A stretch of DNA of 64,000 nucleotides from Portulaca oleracea. Taxonomy: Eukaryota; Streptophyta; Magnoliopsida; Caryophyllales; Portulacaceae. The position numbers and the translations under genes are program-made. Below, piece after piece: positions 1-11,100 of the stretch. Positions within the stretch are counted from its first letter, which is position 1. The number at the start of each line of letters is the position of its first letter. The stretch lies in NCBI GenBank assembly GCA_029582165.1, contig CM055873.1, positions 40,718,795 to 40,782,794 on the forward strand. Reading direction: 5' to 3'. The notes beneath the pieces are model-generated. The model did not search any database. It was not told the DNA's origin and was given only the letters and a program-made list of their open reading frames with translations.

Positions 1-90
1 CTATGGTAGTTTGATAGGCATGTTGATCATGATGGACAAGCCAATACCCACTCCTTTACCCATGAGGCGCCATGACCAGAAGAAAATCAT

Positions 91-342
91 TGTAACACCC
101 GAGGTGTTAACTGTGGCTTAAAGGGATTGAACTGACTACTTATATCACCAAAGTGCGCCTTCTTTTATGGTTGCTCATCGTTAAGAACTCCTCAATTAAG
201 CGTGCTTGGATGGGAGTAGTCTCGGTATGGGTGACCTCCCAGGAAGCTTTCCCAGGATGCGTGGTAATTTGTGGGGTAAGTATGTGATCCTTGAAGCAGT
301 TATCGATAATGTCCGCAGCCCGGGAGGGACCGTGGCGTTACA
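91..342 (+). mobile_element. Cassandra-like TRIM LTR (solo or partial)
   Basis: A 252-bp unit starts TGTAACACCC and ends GGCGTTACA, the inverted terminal signature of Cassandra terminal-repeat retrotransposons in miniature. It carries an internal stretch resembling plant 5S rRNA, the defining trait of that family. No primer-binding site (TGGTATCAGAGC-like) follows the 3' end and no second LTR was seen, so it is a solo LTR or a remnant. The 5-bp flanks (ATCAT and AATTC) do not match, so no target duplication is visible. The element makes no protein. Confidence 0.75.
185..250 (+). repeat. 5S rRNA-derived segment inside the Cassandra-like LTR
   Basis: The stretch contains AATTAAGCGTGCTTGG and GGTATGGGTGACCTCCC. 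These correspond to the A-box and C-box parts of the plant 5S rRNA internal promoter (AGTTAAGCGTGCTTGG and GGATGGGTGACCTCC, from knowledge of the family). The 5' third of 5S rRNA is not recognisable, and the segment lies between LTR ends, so this is not a 5S gene. Confidence 0.72.
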
Positions 343-713
343 AATTCAGATTGGGTTGTTGGTCCTCAATGGAGCATTCGAAAATCGAGACATAATTTTA
401 TGTTCTGTAGGAAGCCTACTGACAAGGTTATTACCTTGCTTAGGATCAAGAAACCTAGTGGTGAATGGCGCATTAGACACAAACTCTCAAACCATTTCAT
501 CCAACCTATGTTCCCTCTTTATGTTCCTCTTTCCAAGAAGAGTCACTAGGTTGCTTGGCACAATCCTCAATGAGGATTTATCAAACTCAACTTTATTGGA
601 TCTAAACCATCTTCAGTTGCTATAGGAGGCTTCATTATTCAAGATTGACAATGAATATTATTTTAACTTATTCTTCCAACCTTGCTAATCCTTCGGTTCT
701 AGTGGCACGACCT
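343..713. other. No recognisable gene
   Basis: An open frame runs from inside the Cassandra-like LTR to about 625. It has no recognisable domain and starts in 5S-derived sequence, so I do not call it a gene. The stretch may be retroelement debris. Confidence 0.4.
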
Positions 714-721
714 GTGCAAGC

Positions 722-1170
722 TAGGGGTGTCCAAATCCTGTTAACCGCATATGCAGTTAAGTAGCTAACCGCTTTTGCAGTTTAAGTATTTTGTAAACTT
801 AAACCTAAAACGCATTATGCGATTAACCACATTTGGAAACCAGAAACCATAACCAAATCAAAATCGTCGGTTAACCGCTCTTTGAGTTCGGTTTAGGTTA
901 ACCGCGCCATCTCCTAGAAATTTAAAGTGACAAACAATTAAGGAAGAAAAATTAACATTTTGATTTAAATTCTCAAATTTTGGTACAAATTAATTGAAAA
1001 TGGTTAACCACGGTTAACCAGTTTTCCAAAATCCAAAATCGAAACTGAAATCGCTTACACCGGTTCGGTTAACTGAAACGGCAAAACTAAAAAATCTCAA
1101 CTGATAAACCTGTTTGGTTTTTTTATTTACGATTTTAGTTTTCGGTTTCGACTTTTTATGGACAACCCTT
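722..1170. mobile_element. hAT-like MITE
   Basis: The ends are imperfect inverted repeats: TAGGGGTGTCCA at the left and TGGACAACCCTT at the right. The flanking 8-mers GTGCAAGC (714-721) and GTGTCAGC (1171-1178) agree at 6 of 8 positions, as expected for an aged hAT target duplication. The interior is rich in repeated GGTTAACCG-type words and has no coding potential. Confidence 0.55.
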
Positions 1171-1562
1171 GTGTCAGCCTCTACTTGGTTTGTGGTGATC
1201 ATATTGCTTCTGTTTAACTTATATATGATCCTTATATTTGCACCACATGATTTTTCATGTCATTTAATCCTCTTATACTGTTGAAATAATCTCAACACAT
1301 TGTGGACATTTTTTTTCGACGTTCGGGCTTCCGAACGTCCACGTTTGGATTGGGGTGTGATTCGGTGATTTATGCTGGGGTTTAACCTTTGAAAAACCCT
1401 TTAAGGAAAATCAAGCCTATATTTCATGAATAATATTTTGTAAAATCACTTTTCCTTTACTTATGCATTTTATGAGTCCTTGAATTAAACCTTTAAGAGT
1501 GAACATCCACAATCCGATGTCTACACACACATATCAATATTTAAGGAGATACCAAAGTTCAG

Positions 1563-1721
1563 ATTCAATCCATTCAAGATGTCATCCTTCCTCTACGGGA
1601 AATTCAAAGTCTAGTTCATGATATTTCCGATTTCTCCAATTCTAATACCCTTAGTCACATTTTTAGACAATATAATCGTGCATATGCTTGGCTAGCGAAG
1701 TCAGGTTTATCTTTTCATTAG
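1563..1721 (+). pseudogene. LINE ORF2 C-terminal (RNase H-like) remnant
   Basis: About 52 codons are open and end in a stop. They read like the end of the RNase H-like domain of plant LINEs: a hydrophobic IQDVILPLREI segment, then HIFRQYNRAYAWLAKSG, matching the family pattern H-I-x-R-x-x-N-x-x-A-x-x-L-A-K. No reverse transcriptase lies upstream in the window, so this is a short 3' fragment. Confidence 0.55.
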
Positions 1722-2268
1722 GTCCCTTGTCAAAGACTTTCTTCTATTAAGTATGACGACAATTTAGGCAGGACTCTTGAGAAAAGGGTTGACTAGTATA
1801 TGTATTTTACCATTCTTAAAAAAATAGTAGCCTTCAATTCCCGCCAGTCCCCTATTCTATTTTATTTTATTTATTGTAGCCTCATCATCGTATAAGTCAT
1901 TGTTATTTTTCGCAAACTCTATAATAACTTGTTTTCTTAATTAAAATATAAAATCTATATAAATAAAACTAATTTTCACTATTTCATATTTGATTCAAAT
2001 TGGAGAGAGACTAAAACTACTATGACTAGTTGACTACTTGAGATAATGTTAGGTCAAACTTATGACATATTTAAGAGCGTGTTTGGTTAGAAGACGTGGA
2101 ATGGAACTTGATAAGTTCCCATATTATACGTGTGGTTGGACATTTTTGGGGATGGAATCTCATATCCAAGGGCTCAAAGTTCCTCAAATTTAGGGGTAGT
2201 TTGATACCTCTCTTATTTAGGGGGCAATTTCATTCGCAAATATCATTATATTCGAACGAAAAATATTA

Positions 2269-2525
2269 CTACCTCCGTTTCATATTAATTGTCATCTTTG
2301 GAAATTGCGCAGTCAAAGATAGAAAATTTTGACCATAAATTTCTCAACATATACAATAACTTGTCATATAAAATTACTATTATTATATCTGTAACGAAAA
2401 ATATTATCATAAAAGTATAATATATCAATTGTTAGTAAAATATTATATGAGAAATTATCAATCAAAGAGTGATATTGGAGACTGTGACAGTCAACAAAAT
2501 GACAATTAATATGGAACGGAGGGAT
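2269..2525. mobile_element. Stowaway (Tc1/mariner) MITE
   Basis: The left end CTACCTCCGTTTCATATT and the right end (reverse complement ATCCCTCCGTTCCATATT) are inverted repeats that run on into ATTAATTGTCA. A TA dinucleotide flanks both sides (2267-2268 and 2526-2527). The element is AT-rich, 257 bp and non-coding. Confidence 0.8.
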
Positions 2526-2563
2526 TATCATAAAAGTATGATATCATAATTGTTAATAAAGTA

Positions 2564-2822
2564 CTACCTTTGTCTTATTATATTTGTCCATCCACCTAAG
2601 TTGAAAAGACCAATGCATATTGAGAATTAAGGTGAAAAGTTTGTAATTTACCTAAATTATCTCTACTTTAATTGAAGACAATAGTTGTTAAATTGTAAAA
2701 AGTGACAAATATATTTATTAATTAGGGGTATAAAAAGAATGTCAATTGTTGAAATTGTAAAATGAACAAATATTTTGGGACAAAAAATTACGTAAAAGGC
2801 AAATATTTTGGGACAGATGCAA
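2564..2822. mobile_element. Degenerate Stowaway-like MITE
   Basis: The left end CTACCTTTGTCTTATTATA and the right-hand GGCAAATATTTTGGGACAGA are inverted relatives of the Stowaway terminus and abut TA on the left. The right end is blurred by a second internal AAATATTTTGGGACA copy at about 2768, so the boundary is approximate. Confidence 0.45.
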
Positions 2823-2899
2823 TATTATATAAAGAAATTATCAATTACAGAGTTATATTGGAGACCATGATAATCAACTGTGCCACTTTTACTTATTTA

Positions 2900-3137
2900 G
2901 GCCCTGTCAAATTCATGGGTAAAAAACAGTTGGGTAAAAGTTAAATTTTGGTAACTGTTGGTAAATTTCGGTAACTTTTGGTAAATTTTGGAAACTTTTG
3001 ACAAATTTACATTAATATATCAAAATTTTTAAAAAAATTGTTTTTAAACTTTGGTAATTTTTGATAAGTTTTGGTAAATTTAGCCAAAAACTGATAAATT
3101 TTGATAAAAAACATCTACCCATGAATTTGACAGGGCC
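2900..3137. mobile_element. PIF/Harbinger (Tourist-like) MITE
   Basis: The ends are perfect inverted repeats (GGCCCTGTCAAATTCATGGG at the left, reverse complement at the right). TTA is duplicated on both sides (2897-2899 and 3138-3140). The interior is a run of TTTGGTAA-type words with no coding potential. Confidence 0.82.
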
Positions 3138-3200
3138 TTAACCTATCTTTTGCACACCACACCACTTATATCCCCTTATTTAACTTACATAATATATGTA

Positions 3201-5917
3201 GGGAATGGATCCAGTGAGAAGGAACTTTAGGTGAGAAGGTGAAAAGAGAAGATCTTGGCCCTCCAAATCTGATCCAACGCTTAACATTAAATATACACAC
3301 ATGTGGCAAAAAAACCGGAAACCACTAATGGTTTTTAAGTAAAACAGCTAGCTGTTTTACTAAAAAAAAAGAAAAAATAAATAAAATCAAAAAAAAAATC
3401 TGTCTGTTACTAAAAAAGGGGAAACAATTAGGGGCATTGAAGATGTGATTCTTTTAGCCAAAAATAGAAGATAACATATTGGAGGAATTCTATGCAAATT
3501 CACTGCAGTCTTAATCATATTCAATAAGATTGATATCATGTCCAATGTGAATTTCAACATTTACCATGGCTTTCCATTGAGAGAATGGAAATCAGTGTGC
3601 TCGTGTACATTTTCATTACATCGTGATCACAATCAGTTAAGATGCGATCACATTCCACAACATTAAAATTTTTGTTGGGTTGAAGTTTTATTTTTGGTCA
3701 CAGCCCAATAAAGTCTGATCAGCATATTTATAAGTAACGAATGCACATATATATATTTGTTTGGTTGTTGATCACAGTTTAATATATTGTGGACATGTCA
3801 TTTATTGCGGAGTGAATTTTTTTTTTGAAACCAAACATAACGATTTCTTTAATAACAATTGTGGTTTGAATTTTGTAATGGGTCTGCAGTGAACAATCGA
3901 ATAATTTATCAATTTGTACAAATTAATTTGTGTTCGCACCATGAAACAATGGTTGCACGTGCTCTGTTTAATAGATTATGGTTGATCACAGTTTAATACA
4001 ACGTGGATATGTCATCTATATGTTCATTACAAAACAAAAAAGGATGAAATGTAAAAAAAACTATAAGTATGTGACAATACTAATATTCACATACACTGGC
4101 ATGTGATCATACACATCACACCAATCTTATATTGTGCTTATATTGATACAATATGTCATAGTAACGTTGAATGACCACAGTATCATGACTTGTGATCATA
4201 CGTAATTTATTATCAATTAGTACTAATTATGATCACAACCATGTGTTGCGTGAACTTATCATGCATGTGTGTATCATTATGCGTTGGTCGAAGTTGCAGT
4301 GTGCATGCTTATATCTTATTGTCAAAGTCGCAGTATGAATGACCACATTATAATGACTTGTGATCATACACAATTTATTATCAGTTAGTACAAAATATAA
4401 TCACAACCTTATGTAGTATGGACAAGTTCATCAGTACATGATATGTAGGCATTAAAACACGACAATGCTTCATGTCTGATCCCATTGAATAACAATACTA
4501 TTGTCTGATCACATAACACTAACATGTGACCCTTACAAAATCATATACCAACATAACATTTGACCAAAAAAATATTGTTTGATCACGTAACAATAACGTG
4601 TCTCATATTGTAACATGCATATCACAACGAACCAAATGTTAACAACAAAACAAACTTCCCCCCTCCCATACACAACAAATGAACTGCTTCTAACAAGATC
4701 ATACACCATAGATCGTGATGGCTCATAAGCTCGTCGCGCCGGGATTGGTGGTTCGAGATCTATCCCATCGATCTGCATTTGCGTACACTTCTTCCCTCTT
4801 TGAGTTTTCCTTGTACATTGCCAATCCATGACCTGATCACACTTGTATCAATGTGGCCAAATCATCACATGACCAAAGACCTTTGAATCACACTGATCAC
4901 ACTTGTACCAATGTGGCCAAATCATCACTTGACCACAGACCCCTGAATCACAATCACACTGATCACACTTGTATCAATGTGGCCAAATCATCACATGACC
5001 ATAGACCCCTGAATCACAATCACACGTCTGATCATGTGTCAAACCAACACATGAACACATAATTACACTACATCGTACCCCCCTCCCTCACTCGCTAAGT
5101 ATTACACCCCCCCGGTCTCAACGTACCTAGTAACCCACCCGTAACAAACATCAGTGGCCATAGATGCGAATAGCCGGCCTAAAAAAAAAGGGACATGTTG
5201 AGCCATGTGCCCTGTTCGATGTTTCACACCCCCATCCCCTATATCTAATCCTGTCCCACCATCGTCACCCTCGTCCAGCGACACACAACAGATTGAACAA
5301 TGGAATGTAGCATACTTACTTGGTATGTGACTCCTCGTCGGCGACATTACCAGAATTATTCTCCTCTGTGCTTGTCCCCTGTAACAAAGTATCAACAACA
5401 CATGAACATCACTTCAAATTCACCGTAAAATCACATTGGAGCTATGAAATTGGTGAACAATCAACCACAGAGATCGAGAATTGTCACTCACCGACTTCAT
5501 CATTGCCGTCGATGTTGCTGAATGTGTATGGTAAAAAAAACCGGCGATGCTTTGATTGAGAACCCCGGTGTGGTTGAGCAAGTTTGTCGACAAAACCCTA
5601 GAATATGCCGAATGGTCTGCTCGAATTCCTTGAAAAACCCTAGAACAAGACTAAAGATTGCAGTGTGCTTGAGTACCGATATGGAAAAGTTTCAAAACTG
5701 GGGTTTTTCCTTGCTTGCACTTTCTCTCTCCAAATCCCACAAATCCTGCGACATAATTAAATAAGCTGAGATTTTTCTTTTTTCTTTTTCCCTCACGTGT
5801 GCAGGAATTTCAGTGGGGATGGTGGTTTTAATCCCAGCCGTTGGATCAGATTTGGAGGGCCAATATCTTCTCTTCTCACCTTCTCACCTAAAGTTCCTTC
5901 TCACTGGATCCATTCCC
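3201..5917. mobile_element. Non-autonomous Mutator-like element (MULE), 2.7 kb
   Basis: Nearly identical 79-bp terminal inverted repeats lie at 3201-3279 and 5839-5917, with two mismatches seen by eye; both begin GGGAATGGATCCAGTGAGAA. A perfect 9-bp target duplication, ATATATGTA, lies at 3192-3200 and 5918-5926. Long TIRs plus a 9-bp duplication define Mutator-like elements. No transposase frame is present. The interior (about 3480-5060) is dense in TGATCACA-like words on both strands and holds a tandem repeat at 4832-5025. About 5500-5750 is richer in GC and could be captured host sequence, which I could not identify. The intact TIRs and duplication suggest a fairly recent insertion. Confidence 0.88.
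4832..5025. repeat. Tandem repeat, about 66 bp x 3, inside the MULE
   Basis: Three successive copies share the order CTGATCACACTTGTA, CAATGTGGCCAAATCATCAC, TTGACCA or ATGACCA, AGACC, then TGAATCACA. Copies 2 and 3 differ from copy 1 by a few substitutions and an extra ATCACAATCACAC. A 69-codon open frame across them only reflects the repeat. Confidence 0.75.
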
Positions 5918-5948
5918 ATATATGTATATTTAAAAATTCATATATTTT

Positions 5949-6314
5949 AGGAAAATTGGAATCTAATAAACCAAACTTTTGGTCCATTTTGATCTAACAA
6001 ACCAAACTTACCTTTTTGCTAATAGCATACCATACTTAACATTATATTTTTTTGATTGAACCTCCACCACTTTCCTGTCACCGGAAAAATGACTGGAATT
6101 TTTTGTGTGCTGAGGTGGACTGTTTTATAGCCAAAAAATAAAAGAAAAATGTTGATAGCTTGTGTTTTATGACTTGGCAACCCTCTCCCAATCTGATTCA
6201 GGTTCAATCAAAAAAATATAATGTTAAGTATGGTATGTCTTTAGCAAAAAGGTAAGTTTAGTTTGCTAGATCAAAATGGACCAAAAGTTTGGTTTATTAG
6301 ATTCCAATTTTCCT
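5949..6314. mobile_element. Fold-back MITE with about 115-bp inverted repeats
   Basis: The left arm begins AGGAAAATTGGAATCTAATA and the right arm ends with its reverse complement. The arms pair for about 115 bp around a spacer at about 6065-6195. ATATTTT lies on both sides (5942-5948 and 6315-6321), a possible target duplication. The superfamily is uncertain. A fragment related to the outer arm occurs at about 27740-27870. Confidence 0.7.
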
Positions 6315-6469
6315 ATATTTTAAGTGATGTAATTAAGATGATTTGTCTTACCTATAATACTTTATTAAAAATTATAAAATTTATATTTAAAAATTTATAT
6401 ATTTAAATAATATGAATGACCCCTTCAACACTATTTATTCATTAAAAATTACACAATTTTTCTTATCTT

Positions 6470-7320
6470 TCCCATCCAACTACTATCAACCCTCTATGCG
6501 CCATGTGTGGAGGGGCAGTGGAGGCGGGGGACATCTCTTTAGGGATTGTGATTGGTCTTCCCATATCTGGTTTGCATCATCGCTTGGTATTAGGGATACT
6601 ACACAAGGTATAATCCCCATTGATCAATGGATCATCAACTAGCTACGACTGATATAGAAAGATAAGGAGAATGGAATAAAGTTATCTCATGAATTTTTGG
6701 CGACTTGTTGGTTCATCTGGATCGCAAGAAATAGAAGAACTATTAACAATGAGTGGATTAACCCAGGGGTAATACCGGGGTGGATCCGCACAGAACTCAG
6801 CCTCCTTACAAAAGGAGGGTGGAAGGAAGGACGTCACACATTGGCTCAAGGGACAAGGCACCCACAAACCATAACCACCTGAGAGCTAGAGTTTGTCTGG
6901 AGCTTCAACCAGCTCAAGAGACGGATGGAGTCTTTTGTTGTGATGGAGCTTGGCTCAGTCATACATTGAGAGGAGGTATTGGGTGGGTCCTATTTCAGCA
7001 TGGAAGAAAACAAAACAACATGCACAACCTGAGCTGGGGTTGTCAGCCCTCCAAATGGAGCTCTCTGCGGTAGAGAATGCGCTGGACAGAGCTCGCAAGA
7101 AGTCTTTTAAGAATGCCATAATCAACACAGACTCGGTAGAGGTGGTAAAAACATTCAGGGACACTAGTAGTTGTCCGCAAGTTTGCAGGAGTATTGTGTC
7201 GTCCTGCAAATCCTTGTTAGTAGAACTAAATTTATGTTAGATTAGGAAAGTTGGTAGGTGTGTAGTTAAGGAAGCTCATATTCTGGCACAGGGAGCCAGA
7301 AATTTAGCTCTTCCTTAACT
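6470..7320 (+). pseudogene. LINE ORF2 3' remnant (zinc-binding and RNase H-like)
   Basis: Pieces of the C-terminal part of a plant LINE polyprotein lie in three frames. A CAMCGG motif (about 6496) in one frame continues as GHLFRDCDW in another, matching the reverse-transcriptase zinc-binding motif C-x2-C...H-x4-C across a frameshift. Next comes CWFIWIARNRRTINNEW (about 6706), then an RNase H-like stretch with CDGAW (about 6940), ALQMELSAVENAL and INTDSVEVV. It ends with KEAHILAQGARNLALP (about 7270-7316). Frameshifts and stops make it non-functional, and the upstream endonuclease and reverse transcriptase are missing. Confidence 0.7.
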
Positions 7321-7346
7321 GTCTTCATTTACTGTACTATGCCTTA

Positions 7347-7567
7347 GGTCCTGTTCTTTTCTGTGGTATTTTTGCGGTATGGTGTGGTGTGGTGGAATTG
7401 TGGTGGGTTATTGGTATATGGGGTAGGTGAGAAGAGAGAATGTAAAAAGTGGAGGAGAAAAGTGAGGAGAGAGAAAAATAATGATTTGTGATAAAATGTG
7501 ATGAGTTGTGGCAAACTACAATATAATGTGATACCAATGTTTGTCAAGCGCATAAAAGAACATGACC
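7347..7567. mobile_element. PIF/Harbinger MITE (GGNCCTGTTCTTTT family)
   Basis: The ends are inverted: GGTCCTGTTCTTTTCTG on the left and CATAAAAGAACATGACC on the right. TTA is duplicated at 7344-7346 and 7568-7570. The interior is rich in GTGGTGTGGTGG. This is one of at least six related copies in the window. Confidence 0.8.
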
Positions 7568-7776
7568 TTAATTGCAAAAAAAAAAAAAATACTATCTGTG
7601 ACATAAGTTGGTCCATGGAATAGAAATGTGATGAAGACACAAGCACAAATGACAAATCTGACTTTAGATTACATTAATTATTCACAATAATTAGCATTAT
7701 AGTTTTGATGTAGCGGGATTTGGAATTAGTCTTCCATTGTCAATTGGCCAATGGCCGGCATGACTCCTCATTACCT

Positions 7777-7860
7777 CCTCCCCTCTTCTTTCTCTCTCTT
7801 CTTACACTTTCCCATTTTCTTTCTTTCTCCCTCTTCTCCTTCTTCTTCTGTCCTATCTGT
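7777..7860 (+). promoter_or_regulatory. Pyrimidine-rich leader or promoter patch of the PIP5K gene
   Basis: A run of almost pure C and T (CTCCTCCCCTCTTCTTTCTC and onward) lies about 300 bp upstream of the PIP5K start. Such Y-patches are common in plant core promoters and 5' leaders. No convincing TATA box was found, so the transcription start is not fixed. Confidence 0.35.
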
Positions 7861-7973
7861 CTCTTGATTCTCACCCATATTCAAAGCAACAGTAATCCCC
7901 TCCCACCCTCTCTTATTAGACAAACAAAACAAAAACACCCAAAAAGCAACAGGAAGAACTAGAGAGAGAAACA

Positions 7974-7978
<5 letters not shown>

Positions 7979-8014
<36 letters not shown>
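7979..8014 (+). repeat. (GA)n microsatellite in the PIP5K 5' leader
   Basis: About 18 GA units lie 130 bp before the start codon, probably in the 5' UTR. GA tracts at this position are common in plant leaders and can bind BPC-type GAGA factors (established knowledge, not shown here). Confidence 0.85.
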
Positions 8015-8017
<3 letters not shown>

Positions 8018-8116
8018 AACATCAGCACACCACATTTGTACAGTGACTGTCCCACGAACAAAAACCCACCTTAAATTCCAAATTTTGAGAGACTAACACG
8101 CTCTGTCGCCGGAGTA

Positions 8117-8149
8117 ATGCTTTTTCTGGTCACCCATCACCGGAAATGA
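8117..8149 (+). promoter_or_regulatory. uORF overlapping the PIP5K start codon
   Basis: An upstream ATG at 8117 opens a 10-codon frame whose TGA stop (8147-8149) shares two bases with the main ATG (8146-8148) in an ATGA overlap. If the mRNA includes 8117, ribosomes would finish the uORF exactly at the main start, so main-ORF translation would need leaky scanning or termination-reinitiation. Confidence 0.6.
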
Positions 8150-11100
8150 CTACAGCAGAGCAGAATCATCCATTAACGCCGGCGACTCGCATAATGCCGG
8201 ATACCCTGAAGCTCAAAACTCTCCGACGAAGTCACACATTCACATTCCGAACCAAGAACAAAGAATCTCCCTCCCCATCTCCTCAACAAAGCGAAGAATC
8301 GGAAGAAGAAGAGGAAGAATCCGACCCAGAGGAGCTTGTGGTTCCTCAACCTAATATGAGTACTCACCGGAACCCTACTCAGCCGAGTCTCCGGCGAGTT
8401 TCTCCGGAGACGATCTCCCCAAACGCATCCTCTGTTTCCTCCGGCGGTGGGACCTTGAAATCCGTCGAACGGGTACTTCCTAATGGTGATCTGTACACCG
8501 GAACTTTCGCCGGGAACGCCCCCCATGGCGTCGGAAAATATTTGTGGGCGGATGGGTGCATGTACGAGGGTGAATGGAAGAGGGGAAAAGCTTCTGGTAA
8601 AGGTCGGTTTTCATGGCCATCTGGAGCTACTTATGAGGGGGAGTTTAAGGGGGGTAGAATGGATGGGTTTGGTACGTTTATAGGAACAGATGGGGATACT
8701 TATAGAGGGGTTTGGGTGGCTGATAAGAAGCATGGTAAGGGTGAGAAATTGTATGAAAATGGTGATGTTTATGATGGTGAATGGAGGAATAATGTGCAAG
8801 ATGGGGAGGGCAAGTATGTATGGAGAAATGGGAATGTGTATATTGGGCAGTGGAAAAATGGGGTGATTTCAGGTAAAGGGGTTTTGATTTGGGCAAATGG
8901 GAATAGATATGAAGGGTCTTGGGAAAATGGGGTGCCAAAGGGTTCTGGGGTTTTTACTAGACCTGATGGAACTACTTATGCTGGGAATTGGGGTAATGAG
9001 GGGAATGGTTTAGAGGATGGGAATGAGCATTTTGATGTTAGTTTGCCGATTTCTAGGAGGAGGGCATCTGTTGATGGTGGTGTAACTGCGGCGCGAATGA
9101 GTGTTTCGGAGAGAGGGGTGAATTTTCCTAGGATTTGTATTTGGGAAGCTGATGAAGATGCTGGGGATATCACTTGTGATATTGTAGATAATTCTAAGTT
9201 GTATAGGGAGGCTAGTATGAATTCTTCTTATGATTCTGCTGGGTTCGGGCCGAAGAAGAGTCCCAATCATTCCCTTAGCAGGTGCCAGAGTCCTAGGCAG
9301 CAATGCCAGACTCCCAGTAATATGCCAAGTCCAAGGCCTTACTGGTATGGAGGGGGAGGTGATGAGATTAAGAAACCTGGCCAGCCCATATCTAAAGGAC
9401 ATAAGAACTACGATTTGATGCTTAATTTGCAACTGGGTATCAGGTATAATTCATGAGGATTGGTTTGTAACAATGTGCTAAAAATGTTGTTTTCCTCGTT
9501 CATTTTTATGATCTCTTTTGTTTGATTTTAAATAATGATAGGCATTCTGTTGGGAAGCATGCATCAAAATCTCGGGACCTTAAGGCATCTGATTTTGAGC
9601 CTAGGGAGAAGTACTGGACTAGGTTCCCTACAAAAGGGTCGAAGCACACGCCTCCACACCAGACGGTTGATTTCAAATGGAAAGATTATTGTCCCATGGT
9701 GTTCAGGTAAATGTCCGTTGTTTCGTGCCATGAACCTCGAATTAGATGTGACCAGCATTTGTACAAGGAGAGCGTTTGAGTTCCATTTTCTGACATTGGT
9801 GCCTTCATTGCTGTGACTGTCTGTACCTAATGTGCATGTGTAGACATTTAAGGGAATTATTTGGAATCGATCCAGCTGAGTATATGCTAGCTATTTGTGG
9901 AAGTGATGCTCTAAGAGAGTTTTCTTCCCCGGGGAAGAGTGGAAGTTGTTTCTACTTGACCCAAGACGATCGGTATATGATCAAAACTTGCAAAAAGGCT
10001 GAAGTTAAGGTTAGTTCCCATCTTTACTGTGATGAACCAGGATATGAATTTTTGCACCATGTATTAATTTCAACAAGGAACAGAAACCGTTGCTACTTGA
10101 TTTTGTATTGCTACTCATTTATAATGGCTTGGTTATTCTGGCGAATTCTTGCCAAGTCAATGGTTGTCCACCTGTCCTCATTGGTTGTGTTATTCATACT
10201 AGGTACTCATCAAAATGCTTCCAAAGTACTACGAGCATGTCTCCAAGTACAAAAATACATTGGTGACAAAATTCTTTGGTGTTCATTGTGTTAAACCAAT
10301 GGGCGGTCAGAAGGTGCATTGTTTGTCTCTTGTCTAGTCACCTTTTTTTTTTTTAAAGGTATGCATAGCTAGCGATGCTAAGAAACTGATTGTTGTCTTG
10401 TTATGGCAAATTAGACACGCTTCATTGTGATGGGGAATTTGTTTCACTCCGAGTACCGAATTCATAAAAGATTTGATCTAAAAGGTTCTTCCCATGGTCG
10501 ATCAACCGATAAACCTGAAGGTGAAATTGATGAGACGACCACCTTGAAGGACCTTGACCTTAACTTTGTGTTTCGCCTACAACAATCATGGTTCCAAGAG
10601 CTCTTGAGGTCTGCTTTCTTCTATGCATGGTTGCTTCACTCTCCATGGTTTTTGTACTAAATCAATGCTAAGTTTATGATTGCTTATGCTCTCAGGCAAG
10701 TCGACAAAGATTGTGAGTTCTTAGAAGCAGAGAAAATCATGGATTACAGCCTATTGATTGGTCTACATTTCCGTGATGATTGTCCCGGTAGTGAGCGAGG
10801 GTTGTCACCAACTGGTATGATTATTTTCATTATCGGATGTGATTGTGTTCATTATTATCATACTAGTTATCTGTTCTTAGGCATGAAAGATCGGTTTTAT
10901 TTCTTAATGAGAAATTTGTAGTTAAATGCTTTCGATTTTGTAGGCCGAGCAGCCAGACACCAAGGGTATGAAGCATTCAAATCAGACACAGAGGACGCAG
11001 ACTGGATAATGGAAGGAAAGTAAGTATCGTAAAAAGTTCACTAATTTACTGTTCTAATTTCCAAGGAGTTTATCAGCCTGACATATCTCTTTATCTGAAA

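Noticed and set aside
185..250. Functional 5S rRNA gene
   Set aside because: Only the internal promoter part is similar, the 5' third is absent, and it sits between LTR ends.
206..625. 139-codon open frame on the plus strand
   Set aside because: It begins inside the 5S-derived part of the Cassandra-like LTR and runs into unrelated sequence. No domain or plausible protein composition.
4832..5062. CRISPR-like regularly spaced repeats
   Set aside because: The units are contiguous tandem repeats without unique spacers, inside a plant transposon.
8173..9432. Several antisense open frames of 60-140 codons opposite PIP5K exon 1
   Set aside because: They are shadows of a long GC-richer coding exon with repeated MORN codons. 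No independent start context or domain.
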